From JACQAP01 sp035548375 (lineage in GTDB: Bacteria > Pseudomonadota > Gammaproteobacteria > Burkholderiales > JACQAP01), in the NCBI GenBank assembly GCA_035548375.1, contig DASZTG010000063.1, forward strand, positions 1 to 64,000: 64,000 bases of DNA, read 5' to 3'. Each line of letters opens with the position of its first letter. Position 1 is the stretch's first letter. Shown one piece after another: positions 48,744-57,412 of this stretch. The translations under genes and the position numbers were made by a program. The notes under the pieces were generated by a model, which did not search any database, was not told where the DNA came from, and was given only the letters and a program-made list of their open reading frames with translations.

Positions 48744-50514
48744 GGCGCCGCCTCCCAAGGTAGGCATCGCGGACCTCCGGGTCGTTGCTGAGCGCGGCAA
48801 ACTCACCTTGGCGGAAGACCACGCCCCGGTGCAGCATGGCGACCGGCGCGCCGAGCGCGCGGATGAAATCCATGTCATGTTCGACGACGACCACGGTGCG
48901 TTGCGTCGACAGCGACCGGATCAGCTCGACAGTGTGGTGGCGTTCGTCGCGCGTCATCCCGGCCGCCGGCTCGTCGAGCAGCATCACGGAAGGATTCTGC
49001 GCGACCACCATGGCGATCTCGAGCCACTGCTGCTCGCCGTGCGAGAGCGCGGACGCGGGCGTATCCATTTTCGCGGACAGGCTGGTCGCGCCAAGGATCG
49101 CGGACGCGTAGCCGGCGCCGCCGTGCGCGCGCGGCGCCATCGCGGCGAGCGCAATGTTCTCGCGCACGGTGAGCCCCAGGAAGATGCCGGGCACCTGCAG
49201 CTTGATGCCCAGGCCGGCGCGCGCACGCCGGAAGACCGGCAGGCGCGTGATGTCCCTGCCGTTGAGCTCGATGCGCCCCTGCGTCGCCGCGTGCCTGCCG
49301 GTTAGCAGCCCGAACAGGGTGCTCTTGCCCGCGCCATTCGGGCCGATCACGGCGTCGATGCCCGTTTCCCCGAACGACAGGCTCACGTCCTCGAGGACGA
49401 TCGAGCCGCCGAAACGCTTGCCAAGGTGTTGCGCGACGAGGCGACCACGTGCGGCGGCTTGCGGCGCGCCGTCCGATCGCGTCGTGTGCGAGTAAGCCTC
49501 CGCGGGCGCCGAACGACGGCGTCGCGAAATCAGCCGGGAGACGCTGGGCACGATGCCGCTCGGGAAGGCCATGACGGTCGCCACCAGCATCACGCCGAGG
49601 ATCAACGGTGTCTGTTGCGCGACGACCTTGTCGGCCTGGTCGCAGATCCATTGCACGACGGCCACGCCCACGAAGGCGCCGGCGAGCGAGGTGCGCCCGC
49701 CGACCATGACCCAGATCGCGACCAGCGCGGCCTGCGGCAGGCTGAATACCGCCGGGTTGATGAAGGTGCCCCAGGCCGCGAACAAGGTGCCGCCTGTGCC
49801 GGCGACGGCACCGCCGATGACGAACGCGATGAGCTTGTGCAGGCGCACGTCATAACCCAGCAGTTCCATGCGCAGCTCGTTCTCACGCAATCCGGCGAGG
49901 ATGCGCCCGTAGCGGCCGCTCGCCAGGAAACGCACGAGCACATAGAGCGCCGCCGCCAGGCAGACGGCGAATGCGAACGTCTGCCGATTGCCGAGTTCGC
50001 CGCTCCCCAGCGCCACGCCGGGCACCGAAGGCATGCCGTTGAACCCGCCGAGCTGCGCCTGGCCGATGTGGTACTCGGGACCGGCGGTGCTGGACATGAC
50101 GGTGTAGAGGATCAGGGTCACGGAAAGCGTGACGATGGCGAGGTAGACGTCGCCCACGCGACCGTAGAACGTCACGTAACCGAGGATGGCGGCGAAGATC
50201 GCGGCCGCGCCGGCACCCAATGCCATGGCGGTGAGCGTCTCGCCCGTGCCGGGGAAGATATTGACGGCTGCGACTGCAAAGACGTAGCCGCCGATGCCGA
50301 AGAACGCATTCTGGCCGAAGCTGAAAATGCCCACGACACCCCATACCAGCGCGAGGCTCAACGCCACGATGCCGAAGCTCAGCCAAAGCGTGCCCTTCAG
50401 CAGCGTCGCCGTGGACAGTGCCGGGGCCGCGAGCAGGACGACGAGCGCCAGCAGCGGTGCCCAGACCAGTCCGCGATTCGCAAGCCGCTGCAGCGTTCTG
50501 GCCGCCATCGGCAT
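48730..50514 (-). CDS. Fused UrtC-type permease and UrtD-type ATPase
   Basis: A 594-residue fusion. Residues 1-345 are a LivM/UrtC-type permease with eight or more membrane helices (VVGIFSFGQNAFFGIGGYVF, RILAGLRENELRMELLGYD). A linker rich in Arg and Ala follows (RRRRSAPAEAYSHTTRS). Residues 365-594 are an ATPase with Walker A GPNGAGKST, the UrtD-type signature ALSHGEQQWLEIAMVVAQ and Walker B VMLLDEPAAGMTRDE. In most genomes UrtC and UrtD are two genes. The start at 50514 follows the urtB-type gene by 19 bp. The whole frame is open with no stop in the linker, so the fusion looks real. Confidence 0.92.
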   Translation of the reverse strand: MPMAARTLQRLANRGLVWAPLLALVVLLAAPALSTATLLKGTLWLSFGIVALSLALVWGVVGIFSFGQNAFFGIGGYVFAVAAVNIFPGTGETLTAMALGAGAAAIFAAILGYVTFYGRVGDVYLAIVTLSVTLILYTVMSSTAGPEYHIGQAQLGGFNGMPSVPGVALGSGELGNRQTFAFAVCLAAALYVLVRFLASGRYGRILAGLRENELRMELLGYDVRLHKLIAFVIGGAVAGTGGTLFAAWGTFINPAVFSLPQAALVAIWVMVGGRTSLAGAFVGVAVVQWICDQADKVVAQQTPLILGVMLVATVMAFPSGIVPSVSRLISRRRRSAPAEAYSHTTRSDGAPQAAARGRLVAQHLGKRFGGSIVLEDVSLSFGETGIDAVIGPNGAGKSTLFGLLTGRHAATQGRIELNGRDITRLPVFRRARAGLGIKLQVPGIFLGLTVRENIALAAMAPRAHGGAGYASAILGATSLSAKMDTPASALSHGEQQWLEIAMVVAQNPSVMLLDEPAAGMTRDERHHTVELIRSLSTQRTVVVVEHDMDFIRALGAPVAMLHRGVVFRQGEFAALSNDPEVRDAYLGRRRHAGN

Positions 50515-50533
50515 CGTCAGTCGGCGGCCGGCA

Positions 50534-51409
50534 TCACAGTCCGCGCGTCCAGCCGCCCGACAGGCCGTTGGGCAGCAGTCGCACGAGCAGGATCGCGACC
50601 ACGAGCAGGGCAGAAAGGCCCCACAAATTCGTGAACATCTGTGACACCACGTTGGCGACGCCGCCGAGCAGGGCGGAAGACGCAAGTGAACCCAGCAGGA
50701 AGGCGGGCCCGCCGGTGACGACGGTCATGAAAGCCTGCCCGACGTAGCTCTGGCCGACGCCGGGACTGACGGCGACGATCGGCGAGATCAATCCGCCGCC
50801 AAGGCCCGCAAGCGAGCAGCCGAGCACGAAGGTGAGCAGGTTCACGCGTCGCACAGGCACGCCCAAAACCGCCGCCATGTCCGGGTTCTGCACCGCCGCC
50901 CGGGCGAGCAGGCCGTAACGCGTGCGCTTGAACAGCAGGTAGAGCAGGGCCACGATCGCGAGCGCAACGACAGGCAGGAACAGGGAGTACGTCGAAACCG
51001 TGTAGCGCCCGATCTCGATGAACCCCCCCGGCGCGCCGATGCCGGGCGACGACTGCCCGAAGATGTCGATCGCGGCCTGGTAGAGGATCAGGCTCAGGCC
51101 GAACGTCGCGAGCAGCGTCTCCACCAGCCGCCTGCCGTACAGCGGCCGGATGAACAGCACTTCCACGACCGCGCCGACCAGCGCGCAGGTCAGCGGCGCG
51201 CAAAGGATCGCGAGCCAGACTGGCAAGCCGGCGCTTTGCACCAGCACGGTCGTGGTGAAGGCGCCGATCATGAGGAACTCGCCGTGCGCCATGTTGACGA
51301 TGCGCATCAGCCCGAAGATCACCGCCAGGCCGAGCGACGTCAGCAGCAGGATGGCGATGCTCGTCAGGACCGACAGCGCGATGACGGCTGCGCCGTCCAG
51401 GCCTGGCAT
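50534..51409 (-). CDS. urtB: UrtB/LivH-like ABC transporter permease
   Basis: A 291-residue inner-membrane permease. Multiple helices and the family segment GLAVIFGLMRIVNMAHGEFL near residue 30 mark BPD_transp_2 (LivH/UrtB). The remaining part has LYGRRLVETLLATFGLSLIL and FLLGSLASSALLGGVANVVS. It makes the translocation path with the fused UrtC part. It lies between the substrate-binding gene (13 bp) and the fusion gene (19 bp), in the standard urtABCDE order. The start at 51409 lies near the solute-binding stop. Confidence 0.93.
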   Translation of the reverse strand: MPGLDGAAVIALSVLTSIAILLLTSLGLAVIFGLMRIVNMAHGEFLMIGAFTTTVLVQSAGLPVWLAILCAPLTCALVGAVVEVLFIRPLYGRRLVETLLATFGLSLILYQAAIDIFGQSSPGIGAPGGFIEIGRYTVSTYSLFLPVVALAIVALLYLLFKRTRYGLLARAAVQNPDMAAVLGVPVRRVNLLTFVLGCSLAGLGGGLISPIVAVSPGVGQSYVGQAFMTVVTGGPAFLLGSLASSALLGGVANVVSQMFTNLWGLSALLVVAILLVRLLPNGLSGGWTRGL

Positions 51410-51422
51410 GCCGCGACTCCGC

Positions 51423-52715
51423 CTACATCTTCGGCATGATCATCCGGTGCGAGTCCTTGTCCTTGCCCGTTAGATCGCATGATTCCGACCCCACCACCTG
51501 CCGGCTCGGCGGAACCTGCTTGAAGGTCTCGAGGATCTTGAACTGGCGCTTGTCGTCCACCGTGGCAAGGTTGATGTCCTGGATGTTGCGATGGGACGGT
51601 GCGTCCATCACGATGCGACCGCTCGGACCCTGGAACGGGATGCCCGACTCCATGGCCGCGACGACCTTGCCGATCTCCGTGCTGCCGGCCTTCTCGACCG
51701 CCGCCTTCCACTGGTGCCAGCCGTTCCACACCTGTGCCGGCAGATCCATGAGCGGGCCCGACTTCGGATGGGCCTTGCGGTACTCGGCGACGAAGGCCTT
51801 GTTTTCGGCATTGTCGAGCGTTTCGAAATACGAGTAGGCGACGACGATGCCCTTGGTCTCCTCGGGCGAAAGCACCTGTTGCTCGTTGCCCAGGCCGAAA
51901 GACGGCGAGACGATGCGGATCGAGCGGTTGAGGCCGGCGGCCGCGAACTGGCGATAGAAGGCCATGTGGTTGCCGCCGACCAGGTTGGACATGATCACTG
52001 CGGGCTTCGCCGTCTGGATCTTGCGGATCGTGGCGCCGAAGTCGGAAACATCGAGCGGGATGAATTCGGTGCCGACGATGGAGCCGCCGGCCTTCTCGAC
52101 GAGCGACTTCGTCCATGCCGTGGCCACGTGGCCGTAGACGTAATCGGCGGCCGCGACGTAGAAGGTCTTGCCGGCATTCTTCACCGCCCAATTGACCAGC
52201 GGGCTTTCCATCTGCAGGCAGTCCGAGCCCTGCATGAAGGTGAACTTGTCGCACTCGCCGCCTTCGTCGACGCTGGGGAAGAACAGCAGCTTGCTGTTCT
52301 TGGAGAGAATCGGGCGCGCCGCCTCGCGCGAGGCGCCGGTGATGCAGCCGATGACGACGGCGATGTCGTCGTTCGCGCCGATTTCCTGCGCGTAGCGTGA
52401 GTACAGCTCGATCTTCGATTGCGTGTCGTACGCATGCAGCTCCAGCTTGCGTCCAAGCACGCCGCCGTTCTGGTTGATATGGTCCACGGCCATGCGCGAG
52501 ACATTCATCTCCGGCTCGCCGTAGATGCTCAGGCCGCCGGTCACGTCGAACATGCTGGCCACGTGGATCGTGCCGGAATTCGCGGCGCGCCCGATGTACG
52601 GCGCGCCCAGCACGGCAGTGCCAGCCACGGCAAGGGTCGCCTTCAGGAAATCGCGGCGATCGGTGACTGTTGCATTCGGAGCCGGTAGCGCCCCGCCTTC
52701 CTTCTTGTCGCTCAT
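51423..52715 (-). CDS. urtA: UrtA-type (Peripla_BP_5) substrate-binding protein with Tat signal
   Basis: A 430-residue periplasmic binding protein. The N-terminus has a twin-arginine motif (TDRRDFLKATLAVAGTAVLG), so it is exported folded. The binding lobes start TIHVASMFDVTGGLSIYG and include INQNGGVLGRKLELHAYDTQ and SREAARPILSKNSKLLFFPS, in the order of UrtA/AmiC-type proteins. Ligands in this group are urea or short amides, but the pocket cannot be read by eye. The start at 52715 follows GGAGG. It is the first gene of the Urt-type operon and is divergent from the MOSC gene. Confidence 0.88.
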   Translation of the reverse strand: MSDKKEGGALPAPNATVTDRRDFLKATLAVAGTAVLGAPYIGRAANSGTIHVASMFDVTGGLSIYGEPEMNVSRMAVDHINQNGGVLGRKLELHAYDTQSKIELYSRYAQEIGANDDIAVVIGCITGASREAARPILSKNSKLLFFPSVDEGGECDKFTFMQGSDCLQMESPLVNWAVKNAGKTFYVAAADYVYGHVATAWTKSLVEKAGGSIVGTEFIPLDVSDFGATIRKIQTAKPAVIMSNLVGGNHMAFYRQFAAAGLNRSIRIVSPSFGLGNEQQVLSPEETKGIVVAYSYFETLDNAENKAFVAEYRKAHPKSGPLMDLPAQVWNGWHQWKAAVEKAGSTEIGKVVAAMESGIPFQGPSGRIVMDAPSHRNIQDINLATVDDKRQFKILETFKQVPPSRQVVGSESCDLTGKDKDSHRMIMPKM

Positions 52716-52977
52716 TGCATCCTCCACCCGTGTGTGTTTTTGTTGGGACTTCGGCATCGCGGTGCGCCGCATCACGCAGTACAACCGCGTCGCGCCTCGC
52801 CCGGCGATTGTGCCAGAAGAATCCGGAGGGCAACGCGCCGTATCAACTTGTTGCCGGGTTGACGCCTCTCGCGAACGGCGGCACAGTTCGATCGGAGGCG
52901 TGTCGCGCGATCGGGAACATTTCCTGCCCCTGGATCATACGTGGCGCGGAGTCATCAACACATTCGAGGATGAGGGG

Positions 52978-53826
52978 ATGCGAGTCGTCGGCACGGTCAA
53001 GGAGATATGGCGTTATCCGGTCAAGGGCATGGCGGGGGAGCAAGTCGAATCGTCTAGCCTGACCGAAAAGGGGCTCACGGGCGATCGCACCTGGGCGTTG
53101 CGCGACACGGCCCGCAAGGAAATCCAGAGTTGCAAGTTCCGGCCCGAGCTGCTGCTGTGCAGTGCCAAACTGCGGCGCGGCAACGGCCAGGTCGACATTG
53201 CGTTTCCCGACGGCTCCGTGACGGGGAGCGACGACCCGGGCATCCATGCGAAGTTGTCGACCCTGGTTCACTATCCCTCCACGCTCGAAGCATTGCGGCC
53301 CGATACGGAACTGGACTTCTACCGGCGGCACAAGCTCGACGACCACACCTGGCTCGACGAACTCAAGGCGACGTTCATTCGCGAACCGGGTGAGCCGCTG
53401 CCGGATTTCAGCCAGATTCCGCCGCCGCTCATCGATTTCGTCTCCATCCCGGGAACGTTCTTCCTGGTGACGCCCCTTCATCTCGTCTCGACGGCCACCC
53501 TGCGCCACCTGAAATCGAAGAACGCCGCGGCCGACTGGAACGTGCGCCGCTTCCGGCCGAATTTCGTGGTCGAGCCAACCGGCGGCGAGGAAGGATTCGT
53601 CGAGCAGGGCTGGGTGGGCAAGCGACTCTCCATCGGCGGCGCGGCTTTCGATTGCGCCGGCGCGACGCCGCGATGCGGTGCCATCACGCGTGCGCAGCCG
53701 GGCGTCGTGGGGGATAAATCCGTGCTGCGCACCGTCGTCAAGGAAGCGGACCAGAACGTCGGGGTCTACGGACTGGTCACTGCGACCGGCGAGGTGAAGG
53801 TGGGCGACCCGGTCTACGCGGACTGA
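52978..53826 (+). CDS. MOSC domain-containing protein
   Basis: A 282-residue protein with an N-terminal MOSC_N beta-barrel (VKEIWRYPVKGMAGEQVESS, LTGDRTWALRDT) and a C-terminal MOSC domain (RRFRPNFVV, CAGATPRCGAITRAQPG). The Cys in PRCGAIT is the site thought to handle sulfur or bind molybdenum cofactor. Relatives are mARC/YcbX-like, moving sulfur or reducing N-hydroxylated compounds. The ATG at 52978 follows GAGGATGAGGGG. It is divergent from the Urt operon, with the propeller gene 49 bp downstream. Confidence 0.9.
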   Translation: MRVVGTVKEIWRYPVKGMAGEQVESSSLTEKGLTGDRTWALRDTARKEIQSCKFRPELLLCSAKLRRGNGQVDIAFPDGSVTGSDDPGIHAKLSTLVHYPSTLEALRPDTELDFYRRHKLDDHTWLDELKATFIREPGEPLPDFSQIPPPLIDFVSIPGTFFLVTPLHLVSTATLRHLKSKNAAADWNVRRFRPNFVVEPTGGEEGFVEQGWVGKRLSIGGAAFDCAGATPRCGAITRAQPGVVGDKSVLRTVVKEADQNVGVYGLVTATGEVKVGDPVYAD

Positions 53827-53875
53827 GAGCGCAGTTGCATCCGCTCGCAGCGGACGCTGCAACGCGACCTGATCC

Positions 53876-55723
53876 ATGAGCTTGCGTCCTTTCGCCGGCG
53901 CAATGGCGTGGATCGGAATTGCCGCAATGACGAGCGCCGTCTTCGCCGCGGATGTGCTCACGCAGGGTTACGACGCGTTTCGCACCGGCGCGCAGCGCCA
54001 GGAAGGCGTCCTCAATCCGTCCAATGTGCGACCTGCGACGTTCGGCAAGGTCGCCACACTGCCCGTCGACGGCGCCATTCACGCGCAACCCTTGTTCGCC
54101 GGTGCTTTGCGGCGCGGCGCGAATCCGCCAATCGACGTGCTGTACCTCGCGACCGGCAACAACTCGGTGCTCGCCTACGACGTGACCGGCGGGCGCGATG
54201 CGCTGCTATGGGCGAAGCGCCTGTCGATGGCCGCGGGCGATACCGCCGACATCGGGATCCTCGGCACGCCCGTGATCGATCGCGGCGCGTCCACGCTCTA
54301 CGTGGTGACCGGCGCGCGCAGTCCCGCGAAGGGCTCGTTCCGTCTGCATGCGCTCGATCTGCTCGATGGTTCCGAGAAGCACGGCGGTCCGGTGGAAATC
54401 GAGGGCGGAGTCGTGGTCGACGGCCAGGCCATTGCCTTCGCGCCGACCGGTCGCCGCATTGCCGTGCAACGCGCCGGCCTCGCGCTCGCACAAGGCAGTG
54501 TCGTCGTCGCGTTCGGAGGGGACTACTTCGAAGGCTGGGTATTCGCGTTTGACGCCAGGGATTTGCGCAAACCGCCGGCGACGTTCTGCACCACTTGCGC
54601 AAGCCGCGTCCAGGCCATCTCAAAAGTGGACTATCTCTCCGCAGACTGCACCTTCATCGGTCCTGCGGGCGGCATCTGGCAATCCGGCCGGGGACCGGTT
54701 GTGGACGAGGGAGGGAAGGTCTGGTTCTTCACCGGCAACAAGGCGCACATCATTCGCGAAGGCTGCCGCATTCCCCAGGGACGCAATGCCTGCTCGCAAT
54801 GCACGACGCCGGGCGGCTGTGTCTGCAAGGGCGTGGGCCGGGAAAAAGTCTGCCGCGGCCCGGATACCTGCATCGGCAACGCGTCTGCAGACGGGCGCAC
54901 AGTCGATACCAACGATTCCCTGGTCGGGCTCGATCCGCTGCGCGGGCTTGCGCTTGAAGGCTGGTTCCGCCCGGACAACTGGAATGCCGAAGGCATGCAC
55001 GGGCTGGAGTTCAACGACCTCGATCTCGGGGGTTCCGGACCGCTGCTGATCCCGGGCACGTCGAGCCTCATAGGCGGCGGCAAGGACGGCGTGCTGTACC
55101 TGCTGGATGCGTCGCGCAACGGGCAGGCGATGCGCCTGCAGGAATTCGACGTCGCCGAGCCACCCGCGCCGCCGATGCAGTACTACCGCCACATTCTCGG
55201 CGGCCCGGTGTTGCTGGCGCGTCGCGGCGATGCCGACGGCTCGCGATTGTTCATCTGGCGCGAGAACGACGTGCTGCGCAGCTATCGCGTGACGGATCGT
55301 TTCCTCGATTGCGATGCGGGACCGGCGGGTGCGCTGGCCTGCCGGGCAGTCGCCATGGGTCGCGAGCGCATCGATCACCATCCCGGAGGCGTGCTGGCTG
55401 CCTCGGTGGACGGCGAGCGCGATCACACGGCGATCGTGTGGGCGCATACCAGCGCGGTCGGGAACGGTCCGGGCCGATTGATGGCGTTTCGCGCGCTGCC
55501 GGTGGCGGGTGACCCCGAACGCCTGGAAGAACTGTGGAACAGCGAAACCTGCCCGGGCGACGCCATAGACACCGGATCGACCTTCACCGCGCCGACGGTG
55601 GCCAACGGCAGGGTGTACGTCGCGACCGGAGACAATCGCGTCGACGTTTTTGGATTGCTGCCGGCGAGAAACTGCGAGGCCACGCCCCAACCGGAAGGCG
55701 CGGTGCCGCTCAATAATTTCTGA
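53876..55723 (+). CDS. Secreted PQQ-like beta-propeller protein with Cys-rich insert
   Basis: A 615-residue protein with a signal peptide (AWIGIAAMTSAVFAA, about 10-24). Repeated propeller strands include VLYLATGNNSVLAYDVTGG, FDARDLRKP and VYVATGDNRVDVFGL, like PQQ-dehydrogenase or quinoprotein-type folds, but catalytic residues are not evident. An insert at about residues 238-333 carries ten cysteines (CTTC, NACSQC, GGCVC, KVCRG, DTC), suggesting disulfides or metal binding. No c-type heme motif CxxCH is present in it. I do not recognise a named family. It follows the MOSC gene in the same direction and converges with an acyl-CoA ligase. Confidence 0.7.
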   Translation: MSLRPFAGAMAWIGIAAMTSAVFAADVLTQGYDAFRTGAQRQEGVLNPSNVRPATFGKVATLPVDGAIHAQPLFAGALRRGANPPIDVLYLATGNNSVLAYDVTGGRDALLWAKRLSMAAGDTADIGILGTPVIDRGASTLYVVTGARSPAKGSFRLHALDLLDGSEKHGGPVEIEGGVVVDGQAIAFAPTGRRIAVQRAGLALAQGSVVVAFGGDYFEGWVFAFDARDLRKPPATFCTTCASRVQAISKVDYLSADCTFIGPAGGIWQSGRGPVVDEGGKVWFFTGNKAHIIREGCRIPQGRNACSQCTTPGGCVCKGVGREKVCRGPDTCIGNASADGRTVDTNDSLVGLDPLRGLALEGWFRPDNWNAEGMHGLEFNDLDLGGSGPLLIPGTSSLIGGGKDGVLYLLDASRNGQAMRLQEFDVAEPPAPPMQYYRHILGGPVLLARRGDADGSRLFIWRENDVLRSYRVTDRFLDCDAGPAGALACRAVAMGRERIDHHPGGVLAASVDGERDHTAIVWAHTSAVGNGPGRLMAFRALPVAGDPERLEELWNSETCPGDAIDTGSTFTAPTVANGRVYVATGDNRVDVFGLLPARNCEATPQPEGAVPLNNF

Positions 55724-55735
55724 AGACGCCGACAC

Positions 55736-57406
55736 TCAGCCCGCGCGCACGCCTTCCCATTCCTTTTCCTGCAGCGCGCGCCACTGGATCTTGCCCGTGC
55801 CGGAGCGGGGCAGTGCATCGGTGAATTCCACGAGGCGCGGCACCTTGTAGGCCGCCATGTGGTCGCGCGACCATTCGACGATGTTGTCCGCGGAGACCTG
55901 GCCCTTGCGATCGTCCTTGAGGACGACCACCGCTTTCACGGTCTCCCCGCGTCGCGGGTCCGGCGCGGAAATCACGGTGACTTCCTTGATGTCGGGATGC
56001 TTGTACAGCGTGGCCTCGACTTCCGCCGGCCACACCTTGTAGCCGGACGCATTGATCATGCGCTTCAACCGGTCGGCGATGTAGTAGTAGCCGTCCTCGT
56101 CGCAACGGCCGAGGTCGCCGGTGCGCAGGAAGCGCTTGCCGTCGATCTCGATGAAAACCTCCGCGTTTGCCTCCGGTCGCTGCCAATAGCCCTGCATGAG
56201 TTGCGGGCCGTGCACGACGATCTCGCCCTGCTCGTTCGGCCCGAGCGGCCTCAGGGATTCCGGGTCGATGACCAGCGCCTCGGTGTCGAAGGTGGGAAAG
56301 CCGCCGCACTGCTTGCGCGCCTTGTGCGCGGGATTCATGTGGGTCTGCGAGATGGTTTCCGTCATCCCGTAGGCTTCCATGTAGTCGATGCCGCACAGGT
56401 CGTAGAGTTTCTGCGCGACGGCCTCCGGCATCGCCGCGCCGCCGCCGAAAATATTCTGCATCGAGGCCAGGTTGCGGTTCGCGGTCGACGGATGTGCGAG
56501 CAGGTCGACGACCATCGTGGGCACGTTGGCCCAATGGGTGCAGCCGTAGCGCTCGATCATGTAGCCGGCGACGTCCGCGTTCCAGCGCGGCAGGATCGCG
56601 ATCGTGGCGCCGGTGTAGATCGACGTGTTCATGCTGTGCTGCATGCCGGTGACGTGGAAAAAGGGCGCCGTCGCGAGCGCGACCGAGTCCGCGGTGAAGC
56701 CCTCCCAGAGGGCGCCGCCGATCGTCGTGGTGTTCAGGGTGCGATGCGTATGCATGCAGCCCTTGGACTTTCCGGTCGTGCCCGAGGTGTAGAGGATGGC
56801 CGCGAGATCGTCCGCGGCGGCGGCCGGCGGCAGCGGGGCGTAATCCGCGGCCATGGCATCGGCCCATGACACCGCGCCGGGATCGCTGATGACTTTTCGC
56901 GCTTGCTTCACGAATTCCGGGATCTCGAGCGTGGTGTATTCCGTCAGGTAGTCCGCATAGGTCGCGATGATGGCGTGCTTCGCTTGCTTGCCGAGCAGCG
57001 GCTTCAACTGCGGGTAAAGGTCCTGGGCGACGAGGGCCGTGGATACGCCGGCGTCCTCGAAGTAATGCACGAGCTCGTCGGTCACGTGCATCGGGCTGAC
57101 GGGCAGCACCGCCGCATCGGCGCGCAGGATGGCGTAGTAGGCAATGATGAATTGCGGCGAATTCTGCATCTGCAGCAGCACGCGGTCGCCCTTGCGCACG
57201 CCGCAGCGGTTCTGCAGGAAGCCGGCCATCAGGTCGACCTGGCGGCGCAACTCCTTATATGGAAGCCGGCTGTCGTAGAAAATCGTCGCCGGCTTGTCGG
57301 GAAAGCGCTGGGCGCTGACTTCCAGGTTGTAGTAAAGCGTCGTGGACGGGACGGTCAGATGCCGCGGAAGGTGCTTGGGCCAGTGCGCGAAGTGCTTCGG
57401 TTCCAT
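55736..57406 (-). CDS. Acyl-CoA ligase (AMP-forming), second of tandem pair
   Basis: A 556-residue ANL-superfamily ligase. Motifs: AILYTSGTTGKSKGCMHTH (P-loop, near residue 200), YMEAYGMTETISQTHMNP, LRTGDLGRCDEDGYYYI, and the catalytic lysine in PRSGTGKIQWRAL near the C-terminus. It activates a carboxylic acid to its CoA ester, probably a medium or long fatty or aromatic acid. It lies 6 bp after the paralogue upstream, so the two are cotranscribed. Its end converges with the propeller gene. Confidence 0.93.
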   Translation of the reverse strand: MEPKHFAHWPKHLPRHLTVPSTTLYYNLEVSAQRFPDKPATIFYDSRLPYKELRRQVDLMAGFLQNRCGVRKGDRVLLQMQNSPQFIIAYYAILRADAAVLPVSPMHVTDELVHYFEDAGVSTALVAQDLYPQLKPLLGKQAKHAIIATYADYLTEYTTLEIPEFVKQARKVISDPGAVSWADAMAADYAPLPPAAAADDLAAILYTSGTTGKSKGCMHTHRTLNTTTIGGALWEGFTADSVALATAPFFHVTGMQHSMNTSIYTGATIAILPRWNADVAGYMIERYGCTHWANVPTMVVDLLAHPSTANRNLASMQNIFGGGAAMPEAVAQKLYDLCGIDYMEAYGMTETISQTHMNPAHKARKQCGGFPTFDTEALVIDPESLRPLGPNEQGEIVVHGPQLMQGYWQRPEANAEVFIEIDGKRFLRTGDLGRCDEDGYYYIADRLKRMINASGYKVWPAEVEATLYKHPDIKEVTVISAPDPRRGETVKAVVVLKDDRKGQVSADNIVEWSRDHMAAYKVPRLVEFTDALPRSGTGKIQWRALQEKEWEGVRAG

Positions 57407-57412
57407 TACGGT

